A stretch of 64,000 nucleotides of DNA from a virus: IMG/VR virus record IMGVR_UViG_3300037193_002017, positions 1-64,000 of that record. One strand, 5' to 3'. Shown one piece after another: positions 24,637-32,522 of this stretch. The notes below the pieces were generated by a model that saw nothing but the letters and a program-made list of their open reading frames with translations, did no database searches and had not been told where the DNA came from. A program made the position numbers and the translations under genes. The stretch's first letter is position 1. Each line of letters begins with the position of its first letter.

Positions 24637-26013
24637 TTACATGGCTTCTGACCTGTCACGATACCCTCGCCTCCTGTTCCGCCAATCCTCCAGGAAGATC
24701 GTTTGGGCGGAATTTGGGAGATCAACTTCGGCAGGCCGCTTCACCAGGCTGACACGGCCCCACAGCGTCTCCCAGCCCAGGTTCCCCATCGCCCTCCAGA
24801 AGATCTCCTCCATGCCGTCGAGGCGCTCCTGCCGCATGTCCGGCGTCGGGTGCTGATACACGCCCTTGATGCCGGGCCGTTTGTGGCCGGCCTGCTCGAA
24901 GGCGAGCGCGGCCCGCACGCCGATCTGGTCCTGGAGCGAGTCGTGGAGGTGACGCAGGCCGCGCATCGTCAGCCCCGGCGCGAGCGGCTTCCACTCCTCG
25001 CGGTAGGAAGCACCCTGCCGCTTTTTGCGCTCGGGCCGGCCGTCGGCCGCGGGACGCAGGTACTGCTTGCCCCAGTTGTTGCGGCGCCACCACTTCCCGT
25101 TGGGCGTGCACAGCACCCAGTCGTACGGCCAGTCGGCGAGGTGGTACTGCCACAGCCGTGCCAGGAACGGCGGCAGGTCCAGGTCGCGGACGCGGTACTT
25201 GTTCTTCACGGGCTCGAGCCGCATGACGGTGCCGAGCTTCTTGCCGTCGACGTCACGGTCCTCGTACTCCGCGACCTCCTGGACGACACGCAGGACCGGG
25301 CACTCCCACATGCTGTTCCCCCACGCCTGCCTGCGGGTGAGCAGGCAGTGCTCTCGCTGCAGCCCGATTCCCTCACCCCAGTTGACCCCCGTGAACATCG
25401 TGGTGAGCACGTGCAGACCCTTGGCCGGCCCCAAGCGGTCAGCGACCTGCAGAACCGCTTCGGGGGAGTGGAGCTGCTTCTTGTCGTTGCCGCTCACGGG
25501 GACGACGGCGGGAGTGTGGTCCACCGGCTTGGTGCGCTTGCGCCCGAAGACCGGGTTGAGCGGCAGCCAGCGCGCGTCGACGGCGCCCGTGAGGATGGTG
25601 GACAGCAGCGACACACAGTGCCCCTTGGTGACGTCGTCGCACGGCAGGCCCATCTGCCAGGAGTCGACGTCGAACCAGGTGATCGAAATCAGCGGCGCGT
25701 GCTCCCACTTCGGCAGGATGTACTTGTCGAGGTTGTCCCAGCGGGTGTCCATCGTGCGGCCCCGCTTGGGGCGCTCGGCCATGTACTTCCTGGCGAACTT
25801 CCCGAACGGTGAGCGGTACAGGTCCGGATCGATCCAGGTGCCTTCCTTGATCTTCCGTTCCTGCTCTTCACCCCACTCCTCCGCCTTGTTCTTGGTCGGG
25901 AATCCCGGCTCGCTGCCGACGCTGCCGTCGGGTTTCTTGTATCGCGCCCTCCACGTGAACTGCTTCGTCTGCTTGCCATCACGGACTTTGTAGACCTTTT
26001 GTGCGTAGGCCAT
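24637..26013 (-). CDS. int: Tyrosine recombinase (integrase) of prophage B
   Basis: A 458-residue protein. Residues 1-60 are an arm-binding-like domain rich in Arg/Lys and aromatic residues, 65-165 a SAM-like core-binding domain, 175-430 the catalytic domain. Box II reads MRGLRHLHDS (Arg353, His354), then AGHKRP (375-379) and the likely nucleophile Tyr385 in GVYQH. The usual first Arg in TGLR is Asn211 (TGVNWGEG) and the box II His is Arg350. It lies 21 bases from the tRNA fragment, the typical int-att layout. Confidence 0.9.
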   Translation of the reverse strand: MAYAQKVYKVRDGKQTKQFTWRARYKKPDGSVGSEPGFPTKNKAEEWGEEQERKIKEGTWIDPDLYRSPFGKFARKYMAERPKRGRTMDTRWDNLDKYILPKWEHAPLISITWFDVDSWQMGLPCDDVTKGHCVSLLSTILTGAVDARWLPLNPVFGRKRTKPVDHTPAVVPVSGNDKKQLHSPEAVLQVADRLGPAKGLHVLTTMFTGVNWGEGIGLQREHCLLTRRQAWGNSMWECPVLRVVQEVAEYEDRDVDGKKLGTVMRLEPVKNKYRVRDLDLPPFLARLWQYHLADWPYDWVLCTPNGKWWRRNNWGKQYLRPAADGRPERKKRQGASYREEWKPLAPGLTMRGLRHLHDSLQDQIGVRAALAFEQAGHKRPGIKGVYQHPTPDMRQERLDGMEEIFWRAMGNLGWETLWGRVSLVKRPAEVDLPNSAQTIFLEDWRNRRRGYRDRSEAM

Positions 26014-26047
26014 GTCTCTCCCCCGCCGCGCGCGCCGAAGGCCGACC

Positions 26048-26512
26048 TCAGACGGCGTGGAGGTGGCGAGGTTGGCGCACGGGGCGGCGCTCCCAGTCCG
26101 GTGATCTCTCGGACTGATGACGGGTGATTGACTTGGCGCCGCGCTCGCTGATCAGACCATGGCGCACGGTGTACGCAATGCACGTCGGGCGGTCGTCGAC
26201 CACGATGAAGACGCCGTCCGGCAGGTCTGTGCGCAGATCCATGGTGACCGGGATCTGCGGCCCGCGAGGTGTCTCCGGTGCGCGGGGCATCCACCTACGG
26301 GCCTGTTCTGTCAGGGCCTCAGCAAAAAGTGAGGCCCCTTCTTCTGTGATGTCGTCGTTGTGGAAGTGCAGGACACATCCGGTGTCGTGATCTTCGATGT
26401 ATGGCAGGAAGTACTGCCCAGGCCGACGCTCCACTCCGATGGTGAGTTGCACGAGTTCCCCGATCCGCCGAGTGGTGCCCCCCTCTCGGTGACGGTCCGT
26501 GCATGCAACCAT
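26048..26512 (-). CDS. Hypothetical protein next to integrase
   Basis: This encodes 154 residues from ATG 26512; an internal GTG at 26452 (VQLTIGVERRPG) has a better GGGGA site and may be the true start. The core VLHFHNDDITEEGASLFAEAL and DLPDGVFIVVDDRPTCIAYTVRHGL form an alpha-beta pattern. Located between repressor and integrase, it may act in lysogeny control, but I do not recognise it. Confidence 0.6.
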   Translation of the reverse strand: MVACTDRHREGGTTRRIGELVQLTIGVERRPGQYFLPYIEDHDTGCVLHFHNDDITEEGASLFAEALTEQARRWMPRAPETPRGPQIPVTMDLRTDLPDGVFIVVDDRPTCIAYTVRHGLISERGAKSITRHQSERSPDWERRPVRQPRHLHAV

Positions 26513-26519
26513 ACTTATT

Positions 26520-26549
26520 GGAGTTACGCGAGTGTCCTGCGGTAACTCC
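26520..26549 (-). terminator. Hairpin after the repressor gene
   Basis: GGAGTTAC at 26520-26527 and GTAACTCC at 26542-26549 form an 8-bp stem with a 14-base loop in the 38-base gap between the repressor stop and the next minus-strand gene. Weak or partial terminator. Confidence 0.4.
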
Positions 26550-26550
26550 G

Positions 26551-27063
26551 CTATGGGTCTGCAACCGCGTCGGGTTCGGCGGCTAGGCCCTGCAGATGCC
26601 GACGAGCGCGCCGATAGCGCGCCGCGATCCGCTCGACCTCCTCCGGGGTGGCGCCCTTCCGGCCTTGCAGGACGACGATGATGTGCCCGTCCTCGTCATC
26701 GGGTCCCAGGTTGATGACCTGCGAGCCGAGTGTCTCGCCCGTCCTGAGCTCGTACTCGACTTCCGGCGACAGGCCCAGATCGGACGAAGAGGCCTCACTC
26801 GATGGACTCTTGCCTGACGCACTTTCGTCGAGCACCGGTCCGCCGGCCATGACGCGATCCTCGGCGCCCTCCGGCCAGCCGAGGAGTCTTGCGTACTTCC
26901 GCACGGTGGCGTTGATCCGGGTGAACTTGCCGTGCTCGATGTTCTGGATCGTGGTCCGGCTCACGCCGAGCGCCTCGGCGGCATCGCCCTGCTTGAGCCT
27001 CGGGCGTCGGCTTTCACGTGCTCTCTGAAGCTCAGAGCCAAGCCGCTTGGAGTCGTCGTCCAT
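26551..27063 (-). CDS. XRE-family repressor (lysogeny control)
   Basis: A 170-residue protein. Residues 5-65 form an XRE helix-turn-helix (RLGSELQRARESRRPRLKQG, DAAEALGVSRTTIQNIEHG, then KYARLLGW). Residues 90-170 are an acidic C-terminal part with VEYELRTGE and a helix (EEVERIAARYRRARRHL), probably for oligomerisation. Divergent from the small XRE gene at 27269 across a repeat-rich gap, it holds the place of a CI-type repressor. Confidence 0.8.
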   Translation of the reverse strand: MDDDSKRLGSELQRARESRRPRLKQGDAAEALGVSRTTIQNIEHGKFTRINATVRKYARLLGWPEGAEDRVMAGGPVLDESASGKSPSSEASSSDLGLSPEVEYELRTGETLGSQVINLGPDDEDGHIIVVLQGRKGATPEEVERIAARYRRARRHLQGLAAEPDAVADP

Positions 27064-27268
27064 GGGTCCCCATCATGCCTCATTTGGTTGCACGCGCGTA
27101 GCCCAGATTCGGCGCTTTGACCTGGGCATTAATGAGCATTTTGAGCCGGTTGGGTTGCACCACGGCAGTCCCACGGGTCACAGAATCTGAGCTTGAAGCC
27201 AAGATTTTCAGGGTTGGATGTAGTCAGAGTGCTTGCTTACGTAGCTAGATTGCACCTAGATTCTTGGC
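27064..27268. promoter_or_regulatory. Divergent control region of prophage B
   Basis: This gap between divergent XRE genes holds TTGCAC at 27088, 27155 and 27250, GTAGCCCAGATT at 27098-27109, and the pair GTAGTCAGA (27220) and GTAGCTAGATTGCAC (27241), 21 bases apart. The last pair ends 13 bases before the GTG at 27269 and recurs at 24467-24502. Likely operators and promoters for the lysis-lysogeny switch. Confidence 0.6.
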
Positions 27269-27472
27269 GTGAAGCCCAACGGACCTGTCATCAGAGCCAT
27301 ACGCAAGGCCAGGAAAGTGAGCCTTCGTTGGCTCCAGGACGAGACCGGCCTGGATCGGGGCTACCTCTCTCGCATGGAGCGGGGCCTCATCCAGGAGTCC
27401 GGTGACCAGCAGGTCGAACGGGTTGCCACCGCGCTGAACGTCCCCCCTGACGTGATCACCCAAGAGGAGTAA
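27269..27472 (+). CDS. Small XRE regulator (Cro-like)
   Basis: A 67-residue protein from GTG 27269. Nearly all of it is one XRE domain: VIRAIRKARKVSLRWLQDET-GLDRGYLSRMERGLI, then RVATALNVPPDVIT. It is divergent from the 170-residue repressor and followed 2 bases later by an Xis-like gene, the layout of a Cro-type early regulator. Little RBS is visible upstream, so translation may be leaderless or weak. Confidence 0.75.
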   Translation: MKPNGPVIRAIRKARKVSLRWLQDETGLDRGYLSRMERGLIQESGDQQVERVATALNVPPDVITQEE

Positions 27473-27474
27473 CC

Positions 27475-27750
27475 GTGACCGGGAAGGCCACGACCCTGAC
27501 CCCCACCGGGCCCGCCCAGCACACGCCAGACCGCGCTGAGTACGAGGCCGAATTCCGCCGCTGGACCTTGGACGAGGTCATCGCGAAGCAGCTCCTGCCG
27601 TACCGGAGTCGGCGCGTGCTTCGCGACAAGTGCTACCGGCGCGAGGTCTACCACCACCTCGACGGCGGCCGGATCACCTTCACCGCCGACGACATCCGCA
27701 AAGAGAACGCCAGGACGGCAGTCACGCCCTTCGAGAAGCCCGCCGCCTGA
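27475..27750 (+). CDS. Excisionase-like DNA-binding protein
   Basis: This GTG-start gene encodes 91 residues. The segment LLPYRSRRVLRDKCYRREVY followed by HHLDGGRITFTADDI matches the winged helix-turn-helix (HTH_17/MerR-like) of actinophage excisionases, in which an Arg-rich recognition helix precedes an I-x-F wing. It is the second gene of the rightward early operon. It likely directs integrase toward excision. Confidence 0.65.
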   Translation: MTGKATTLTPTGPAQHTPDRAEYEAEFRRWTLDEVIAKQLLPYRSRRVLRDKCYRREVYHHLDGGRITFTADDIRKENARTAVTPFEKPAA

Positions 27751-27834
27751 CACGTGCGAAACGGGGCCGTGGACCCTGCCCGGTCCCGCGACCCCGCCGA
27801 AGAAATCGCCTCACCACTACGCAATGAGGTTCAC

Positions 27835-28467
27835 ATGGAACAGGCTACTGAGCCGACCACCACGGCCGCATCACCCGAGGTAAGAGACGCTGCCCCCCAA
27901 GGCCCCACTCTCACCGAGGCCCACGCCCTTGTCGGCCGCATCATTGCTGAACTCACCACTCACCCCCGCGACATAGACATGAAGCGGGAGATCAGCGGCG
28001 AGTACTCCGTCCACATCTTCTGGAGCGACGACGTCTCCGGCGTCCGTGCCCTCGCCGCCTGGGCTAACTGCACCTGGGACCTCGTCCCCAGCGAGTTCAA
28101 CGCCGGCACCTACGCCGAGACCCGCCCCGTCATCGATGGCGTCGAGGTCTGGGCCTGGACCCTCCTCAACGGCGACGAGGCAGCCAAGGCCGAGCACCTG
28201 CTCGCCGCCGACCGCGCAGCCCCTCCCGCCGACGCCAGCGCCCAGCCCGTACCGGCGCCGGTGCCGCTCGCGGAGTCCGCCGTCGCCCATGACCGGCCCG
28301 GCCTGTCCGGCGGGGACCCGCTGGCGTACGGGCCGACGGGTATCCGCTGCGGCTGCGGGAAGAACGCCCACTCCAACCTCGTCCCCTGCCAGCCCGACGC
28401 GGAGCCGAGCGCCCCAGACACCGTCTCCTTCGCCCCCGCCGTCCCACACGCGGGTGGTGACCGGTGA
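27835..28467 (+). CDS. Early-region protein with Cys-rich tail
   Basis: ATG 27835 has GAGGT upstream; a longer GTG start at 27754 is possible. Of 210 residues, 25-125 form a compact domain (EAHALVGRIIAELTTHPRDI, YSVHIFWSDDVSGVRALAAW, VDGVEVWAWTLL). The C-terminus is Pro/Ala-rich and contains GIRCGCGKNAHSNLVPC, a possible zinc knuckle. Unknown family; similar proteins occur in Streptomyces mobile elements. Confidence 0.6.
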   Translation: MEQATEPTTTAASPEVRDAAPQGPTLTEAHALVGRIIAELTTHPRDIDMKREISGEYSVHIFWSDDVSGVRALAAWANCTWDLVPSEFNAGTYAETRPVIDGVEVWAWTLLNGDEAAKAEHLLAADRAAPPADASAQPVPAPVPLAESAVAHDRPGLSGGDPLAYGPTGIRCGCGKNAHSNLVPCQPDAEPSAPDTVSFAPAVPHAGGDR

Positions 28468-29060
28468 GCCGCGGCCTGCAGCAACTGCTGCACTCCCGCC
28501 TCGAGACCGTCGCCACACTCCGGGACCTGCCGCTCACCGCGCAGCAGATCGAGGTTCTGGCCCTCGACCTGACCCCCTGTGTCAAGGCCATGCTCGCCGA
28601 GAGCGACGCCCAGATCGAGGAACTCGCCCCTGTCGCCTACGCGTTGGCCGGGCCCGCCGAACCCACCGACCGGTGCGTCACCGAGTACGCGGGCTGCACC
28701 TCGGCGATCCACCCCGAAGTGGACGTCGACTGCCCGGCCGCGCTCCTCGCCCACGAACTGGCCCAGACCCAGCCGGACGTGACCGCCACCGACGTCCCCA
28801 CCCCCGCCCATCTGACGCTGACCGTACGGCCGCAGTCCGTCCGGGCCTGGACGTGGTGGCTGCACAAGATGTCCGTCCACACCGGCACCACCCTCCGGCA
28901 CGGCCCCCTCGTCACCGGCACCGGCCACTACGGCGAGATCACCGTCCACCTGCGCGGCGAGAACGTCGGCCAGCTCCTGGACGACCAAGCCGCAGCCCAG
29001 TCCGCAAACAGACTGCGCAGCTTCATCGCCCCGCCAGCCGCGCGCAGGCACCCATGGTGA
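28464..29060 (+). CDS. Hypothetical early-region protein
   Basis: The GTG start lies in a 4-base overlap with the upstream stop. The 198-residue protein has a helical first half (LQQLLHSRLETVATLRDLPL) and a C-terminal beta-alpha part (HLTLTVRPQSVRAWTWWLHK, YGEITVHLRGENVGQLLDD). The latter looks like a small ligand-binding domain. No family recognised. Confidence 0.55.
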   Translation: MSRGLQQLLHSRLETVATLRDLPLTAQQIEVLALDLTPCVKAMLAESDAQIEELAPVAYALAGPAEPTDRCVTEYAGCTSAIHPEVDVDCPAALLAHELAQTQPDVTATDVPTPAHLTLTVRPQSVRAWTWWLHKMSVHTGTTLRHGPLVTGTGHYGEITVHLRGENVGQLLDDQAAAQSANRLRSFIAPPAARRHPW

Positions 29061-29374
29061 GCGCCACCACCGGCGACCCGCTCGTCTTATGGCTGGTCAT
29101 CACCGGATCCGCGCTCACCACCGGCCTGATCCTGTGGCTGCTGAAGGTGCTGATCGACACCAGCACGGACACCACCCCCGCCGACGACCACGACCAGGGC
29201 CGGGAACCGCGCCTGACGTGGCTCCTCGCCTGGCCCTCCACCGGCGCCCCGCTCAGCTCCAAGCCCACACCGCCGGCCTCTCACATCCACACCCCGGCCT
29301 GTACCGGCGAAACCCTCCAGATCACCTCCGTCCAGCCGTCCCGCGCACGCCACGCCAAGAGGACCAACTCGTGA
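29054..29374 (+). CDS. Single-pass membrane protein, early region
   Basis: ATG 29054 overlaps the upstream stop by 7 bases. The 106-residue product has one membrane segment at about residues 10-33 (LVLWLVITGSALTTGLILWL) and a polar, Pro-rich cytoplasmic tail with a single Cys. It ends in a 4-base overlap with the next GTG. Function unknown. Confidence 0.5.
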   Translation: MVSATTGDPLVLWLVITGSALTTGLILWLLKVLIDTSTDTTPADDHDQGREPRLTWLLAWPSTGAPLSSKPTPPASHIHTPACTGETLQITSVQPSRARHAKRTNS

Positions 29375-30018
29375 TCGAGAACACCTACTTCGGGTGGGAC
29401 CAGCTCGCCCACACCACCACCTGCGCGTCCCCGTCCTGGGACGTCGACGTCCGCAACACCATCACCACCCGCCCCCTCGCCGACTCCGCCGTCACCCACG
29501 GCTGCCCGGACCAGCACTGCACCCACTCCGGCGCCCTCGACCGGGTCACCATCCGCGTCATCTGCCGTGGCTGCGACACCGCCCACGTCATCAGCGGCGA
29601 GGCCCTCACCCGCACCGTCACCACCACCGGCGCGCTCGGCTACGGCCAGCCCCCGCGCGAGACGGCCGGCCTCTACCTGTGGCCCGGCCGCCCCGTCCTG
29701 CACGGCTGGGGCCCCGGGCCCTCCGGCCTGGACGACCAGCCCCACGAGTACCTCGTCACCACCACCCGAGTGGACCGGCTCACCCCCGGCGACTGCGTGG
29801 GCGCGGTCGGCCGCCACCGCACCGCTGGCGGCAAGCCCCGCTGGTGGGCCGGAGCCATCCCCACCCTGCCGCCCCTGCGCAGTCTGCCCGCGCCCGGGGA
29901 ATACCGGCTCGCCTGGGGCCGCCGCACCAGCGACCACACCACCGTCGAAGAGGCCGCCGCCTGGATCGCCGACGCCCTCAACCCCGCCCAGCCCCAGCCT
30001 CTGGTGGTCGCCGTATGA
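29371..30018 (+). CDS. Hypothetical Cys-rich early protein
   Basis: GTG 29371 overlaps the upstream TGA. The 215-residue product begins IENTYFGWDQL and contains three Cys/His groups in residues 15-72 (CASPSWDV, HGCPDQHCTHSG, VICRGCDTAH) consistent with a zinc ribbon. The remainder is beta-rich with many Trp and Pro (GLYLWPGRPVLHGWGPG). Typical of this phage region; function unknown. Confidence 0.55.
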   Translation: MIENTYFGWDQLAHTTTCASPSWDVDVRNTITTRPLADSAVTHGCPDQHCTHSGALDRVTIRVICRGCDTAHVISGEALTRTVTTTGALGYGQPPRETAGLYLWPGRPVLHGWGPGPSGLDDQPHEYLVTTTRVDRLTPGDCVGAVGRHRTAGGKPRWWAGAIPTLPPLRSLPAPGEYRLAWGRRTSDHTTVEEAAAWIADALNPAQPQPLVVAV

Positions 30019-30839
30019 ACCTCATCGAACTTGCCCTGACCACCTACACCGAGTACCTCGGCGCCGCCGAGGACGAGGCCGACGCGCGGGCCGAGGAGCT
30101 GCGTGACAGCTTCCTCGCCGCCGCCCGCGCGACCGCCGGCACCCGCCTCGGTTCCGCCGCCGACGAGCTGGAGTGGACCTACACCCCGCACGGCGCCCTC
30201 CCCGAGGACACCGAGCAGGCCACCGCCCTGCTCGCCCCGGGACGGCTGGAGTACCTGCGCTACCGGTACGACCATGACGCCGAGGACACATCGTTCGAGC
30301 TGGTCCAGCCGTGCGGCGCGTGCGGGCACGACCGCGTCAACGAGGTCCCGGGCCTGACCAGGCTGGGCGAACTCCTCCACCAGGACGAGCAGCCCCACCA
30401 GGACGAGAAGCAGGACGCGGAGCCGGGCCCGCTCGCCGCGATCGAGACGCTCGAGGCCCTTACCGCCCGCATCGCCGGGCTGGCCCGCCGCCTCATCACC
30501 AAGCACCCGGGCCTCACCGTCGCCGACGTCCACGCCTTCGGCCACGACGACGCCACCAGCACCGGCAAGATCCGCATCAAGGCCGCCACGTTCGATGCGC
30601 TCGATCAGATCGCGCACGCCCTCGGCGTAGACGTGACCAACAAGACCGTGGACGTCGGCGACGGGACCCTTGGCGGCAGCGGCCTGTACGGGCGCGTCTT
30701 CCGCCACGCCCACGCCAACGCCGAGACCGACGGCATCGAGATCGAACTACGTGCCTCCACCCAGCTCAGCGTCGACGAGGCCGCCGCCTGGCGCGCCCAG
30801 CAGGACCAGGGTGCCGAGGACGGTGAAGGCACGTGCTGA
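30015..30839 (+). CDS. Hypothetical early protein with C-x-x-C
   Basis: This encodes 274 residues starting in an ATGA overlap. Residues 1-40 are helical (TEYLGAAEDEADARAEELRD). CGACGHD lies near residue 103, followed by an acidic linker and a helix (ALTARIAGLARRLI). The C-terminal third (ATFDALDQIAHALGVDV; HANAETDGIEIELRA) is an alpha-beta domain. No enzyme motif seen. Confidence 0.55.
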   Translation: MNLIELALTTYTEYLGAAEDEADARAEELRDSFLAAARATAGTRLGSAADELEWTYTPHGALPEDTEQATALLAPGRLEYLRYRYDHDAEDTSFELVQPCGACGHDRVNEVPGLTRLGELLHQDEQPHQDEKQDAEPGPLAAIETLEALTARIAGLARRLITKHPGLTVADVHAFGHDDATSTGKIRIKAATFDALDQIAHALGVDVTNKTVDVGDGTLGGSGLYGRVFRHAHANAETDGIEIELRASTQLSVDEAAAWRAQQDQGAEDGEGTC

Positions 30840-31051
30840 CCCGTTCCGTCATTGCGTTGCGGCCCGGTGACCAGGTCCGCCAGCCATCCGGGGCGTGGCT
30901 GACCGTGGCTGCCCGGCCCCGGCCCAACCCCCGTGGCCCCCGCCTCACCTGGCACTACGTCGGCGGCAGCACCGGCACCGCCGACTGGCTGGCCCGCGTG
31001 CCCTGCCGCCCCGCCCCCGACCAGACCGCCGAGGGCGGTGAGGACCAGTGA
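30833..31051 (+). CDS. Small hypothetical protein
   Basis: This 72-residue GTG-start gene overlaps the upstream gene by 7 bases and the next by 4. The pattern IALRPGDQVRQPSGAWLTVA and TWHYVGGSTGTADW reads like a tiny SH3-type barrel. Function unknown. Confidence 0.5.
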   Translation: MLTRSVIALRPGDQVRQPSGAWLTVAARPRPNPRGPRLTWHYVGGSTGTADWLARVPCRPAPDQTAEGGEDQ

Positions 31052-31314
31052 CCGACACCGCCCAGGTCGTCACCGGCCTGCTCGCCCTGCCGCTGCTCGC
31101 GTCCGTACTCGTCATCGCCCGCACCACCGCCCGCCGCTGCTACTCGCCCGCCGGGTACGCCACCTTCCGTCAGCCCGCCCCCGGCGAGCAGCTACTCGCC
31201 TGCGAGGGACAGTGCCCGGGGCTGACGCCCCACGAAAAGGACGGCGACAGCACCGCCACCTGCACCATCTGCGGCGCACCCCGCCCGGAGTCCGCCGAGG
31301 CAGGTGAGGGCTGA
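31048..31314 (+). CDS. Membrane protein with two C-x-x-C-type motifs
   Basis: An 88-residue protein from GTG 31048. One membrane segment spans about residues 5-25. The exposed part has CEGQC near residue 53 and CTICG near residue 72, forming a likely four-Cys zinc site. Gene overlaps bind it to its neighbours on both sides. Function unknown. Confidence 0.5.
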   Translation: MTDTAQVVTGLLALPLLASVLVIARTTARRCYSPAGYATFRQPAPGEQLLACEGQCPGLTPHEKDGDSTATCTICGAPRPESAEAGEG

Positions 31315-31520
31315 TGGCGACTCGTGCCCAACGGCCCCGCCTGCCCGAGACCAACGACGCGCAGCGCAAGGCCCGCCAGGCCTGGAACGGCGGACTCGTC
31401 GGCGCCCCGCGCGTCGGCGACCACATCCCGCTCGTCCACACATGCACCGTCCCTGGCTGCAGCCGGTGCGCGGCGATCGCCCGCGCCCGCGCCGACCTCA
31501 GGTCAGGGGGCACCCCATGA
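31314..31520 (+). CDS. Small basic protein with Cys pair
   Basis: This 68-residue protein starts on the last base of the upstream stop. It is basic throughout, with HTCTVPGCSRCAAIARARAD near the C-terminus giving three close cysteines and a His. It overlaps the next ATG by 4 bases. It may bind nucleic acid or metal; function unknown. Confidence 0.5.
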   Translation: MATRAQRPRLPETNDAQRKARQAWNGGLVGAPRVGDHIPLVHTCTVPGCSRCAAIARARADLRSGGTP

Positions 31521-32032
31521 GCGAGCGCGCCGACGTCATCGCCGCGGCCCTGCGCCAGCCGACCCTGCGCCGCCCGTACGTCGGGCATGAACTGCGCGGC
31601 GCCATCCTGCAGTTGCAGACGCCCAGGTCGGGCGTCGCGTGGACGGCGACCGTGCCGCAGCTGGCCCAGGCCATCGACACCGCACTGAGGAAGACCGAGG
31701 AGAAGGACACCCCGGGCGGCGCCCAGCCGTCGCCCGGGGCGGCGTTCACTGCTCGCGCTCAGATCCTCGCCGCCCTCCAAGCCGCCGGCCACACCCCCGA
31801 CCAGGCCGCGCAACTGCTCGCCCAGGCCGACCACGAACCCCGCGACCCCGACCCGAACCCCGACCACCCCGAGACCCTCGGCGGCGGTCACGCCCTGATC
31901 GTCGAGCACGGCGACTTCGTCCTCAAGGCCTCCTGCCAGTGCGGCAAGCAGCTTGGCTCAACCATCTCCGACGCCTCCCCGGACCTGTTCATGCCGGGCT
32001 GGGAGCGCCACACCAACACGGAGGTCACCTGA
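31517..32032 (+). CDS. Hypothetical early protein
   Basis: A 171-residue protein from ATG 31517. The N-terminal 55 residues are a helical unit (ADVIAAALRQPTLRRPYVGH); residues 75-105 form another helix pair (TARAQILAALQAAGHTPDQA). The end has CQCGKQLG, a Cys pair typical of this gene set. Function unknown. Confidence 0.5.
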   Translation: MSERADVIAAALRQPTLRRPYVGHELRGAILQLQTPRSGVAWTATVPQLAQAIDTALRKTEEKDTPGGAQPSPGAAFTARAQILAALQAAGHTPDQAAQLLAQADHEPRDPDPNPDHPETLGGGHALIVEHGDFVLKASCQCGKQLGSTISDASPDLFMPGWERHTNTEVT

Positions 32033-32033
32033 C

Positions 32034-32522
32034 ATGGCTCTCCCCACGCGTCACGCCGCCCGGGCGCAGATCGTCGCCCGTCTCCTCAACAGCCCCGGCA
32101 CCTGGCTGCCCGCCGGCACCTTCCCCGACCGTATGGCCGCCGACCATCTCGCCCGCCACATCAACGGCGCCGAGGGCGTGTTCGGCAAGTACGGCACAAA
32201 GGGCGACTACAGCACCCGCACCCGCTCCGTCGAGGACGGCTTCCTCGTCGAGGCCCGCTACCTCGAGGCCGCGCCGCCCAAGCCGCGCGTGGACGCCCCG
32301 GGGTCGCCCGACACCCAGCGCGTGCTGCAGCAGATCGCGCACGGCGAGATCTGGTGCGGCCCCGAGGCAGCCCGGGCGATCGCGGCCCGCCACGAGGAGG
32401 CGTACGGCGCCGCCTGGCGGAGGAAGCCTGCCCAGCCCACCGACGACACCGCGTGGGCCGACGCCTGCGCCGCCCTCAGCCCGACCACCTCCAGCAGCGC
32501 GCCTCTGAACGGAGCAGCATGA
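32034..32522 (+). CDS. Hypothetical early protein
   Basis: A 162-residue protein with ATG 32034. The first 85 residues (RAQIVARLLNSPGTWLPAGT, DRMAADHLARHINGAEGVFG) look like a winged helix; the segment after it (YSTRTRSVEDGFLVEARYL) could be the wing. The rest is helical. A DNA-binding role is possible. It overlaps the following ATG by 4 bases. Confidence 0.5.
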   Translation: MALPTRHAARAQIVARLLNSPGTWLPAGTFPDRMAADHLARHINGAEGVFGKYGTKGDYSTRTRSVEDGFLVEARYLEAAPPKPRVDAPGSPDTQRVLQQIAHGEIWCGPEAARAIAARHEEAYGAAWRRKPAQPTDDTAWADACAALSPTTSSSAPLNGAA

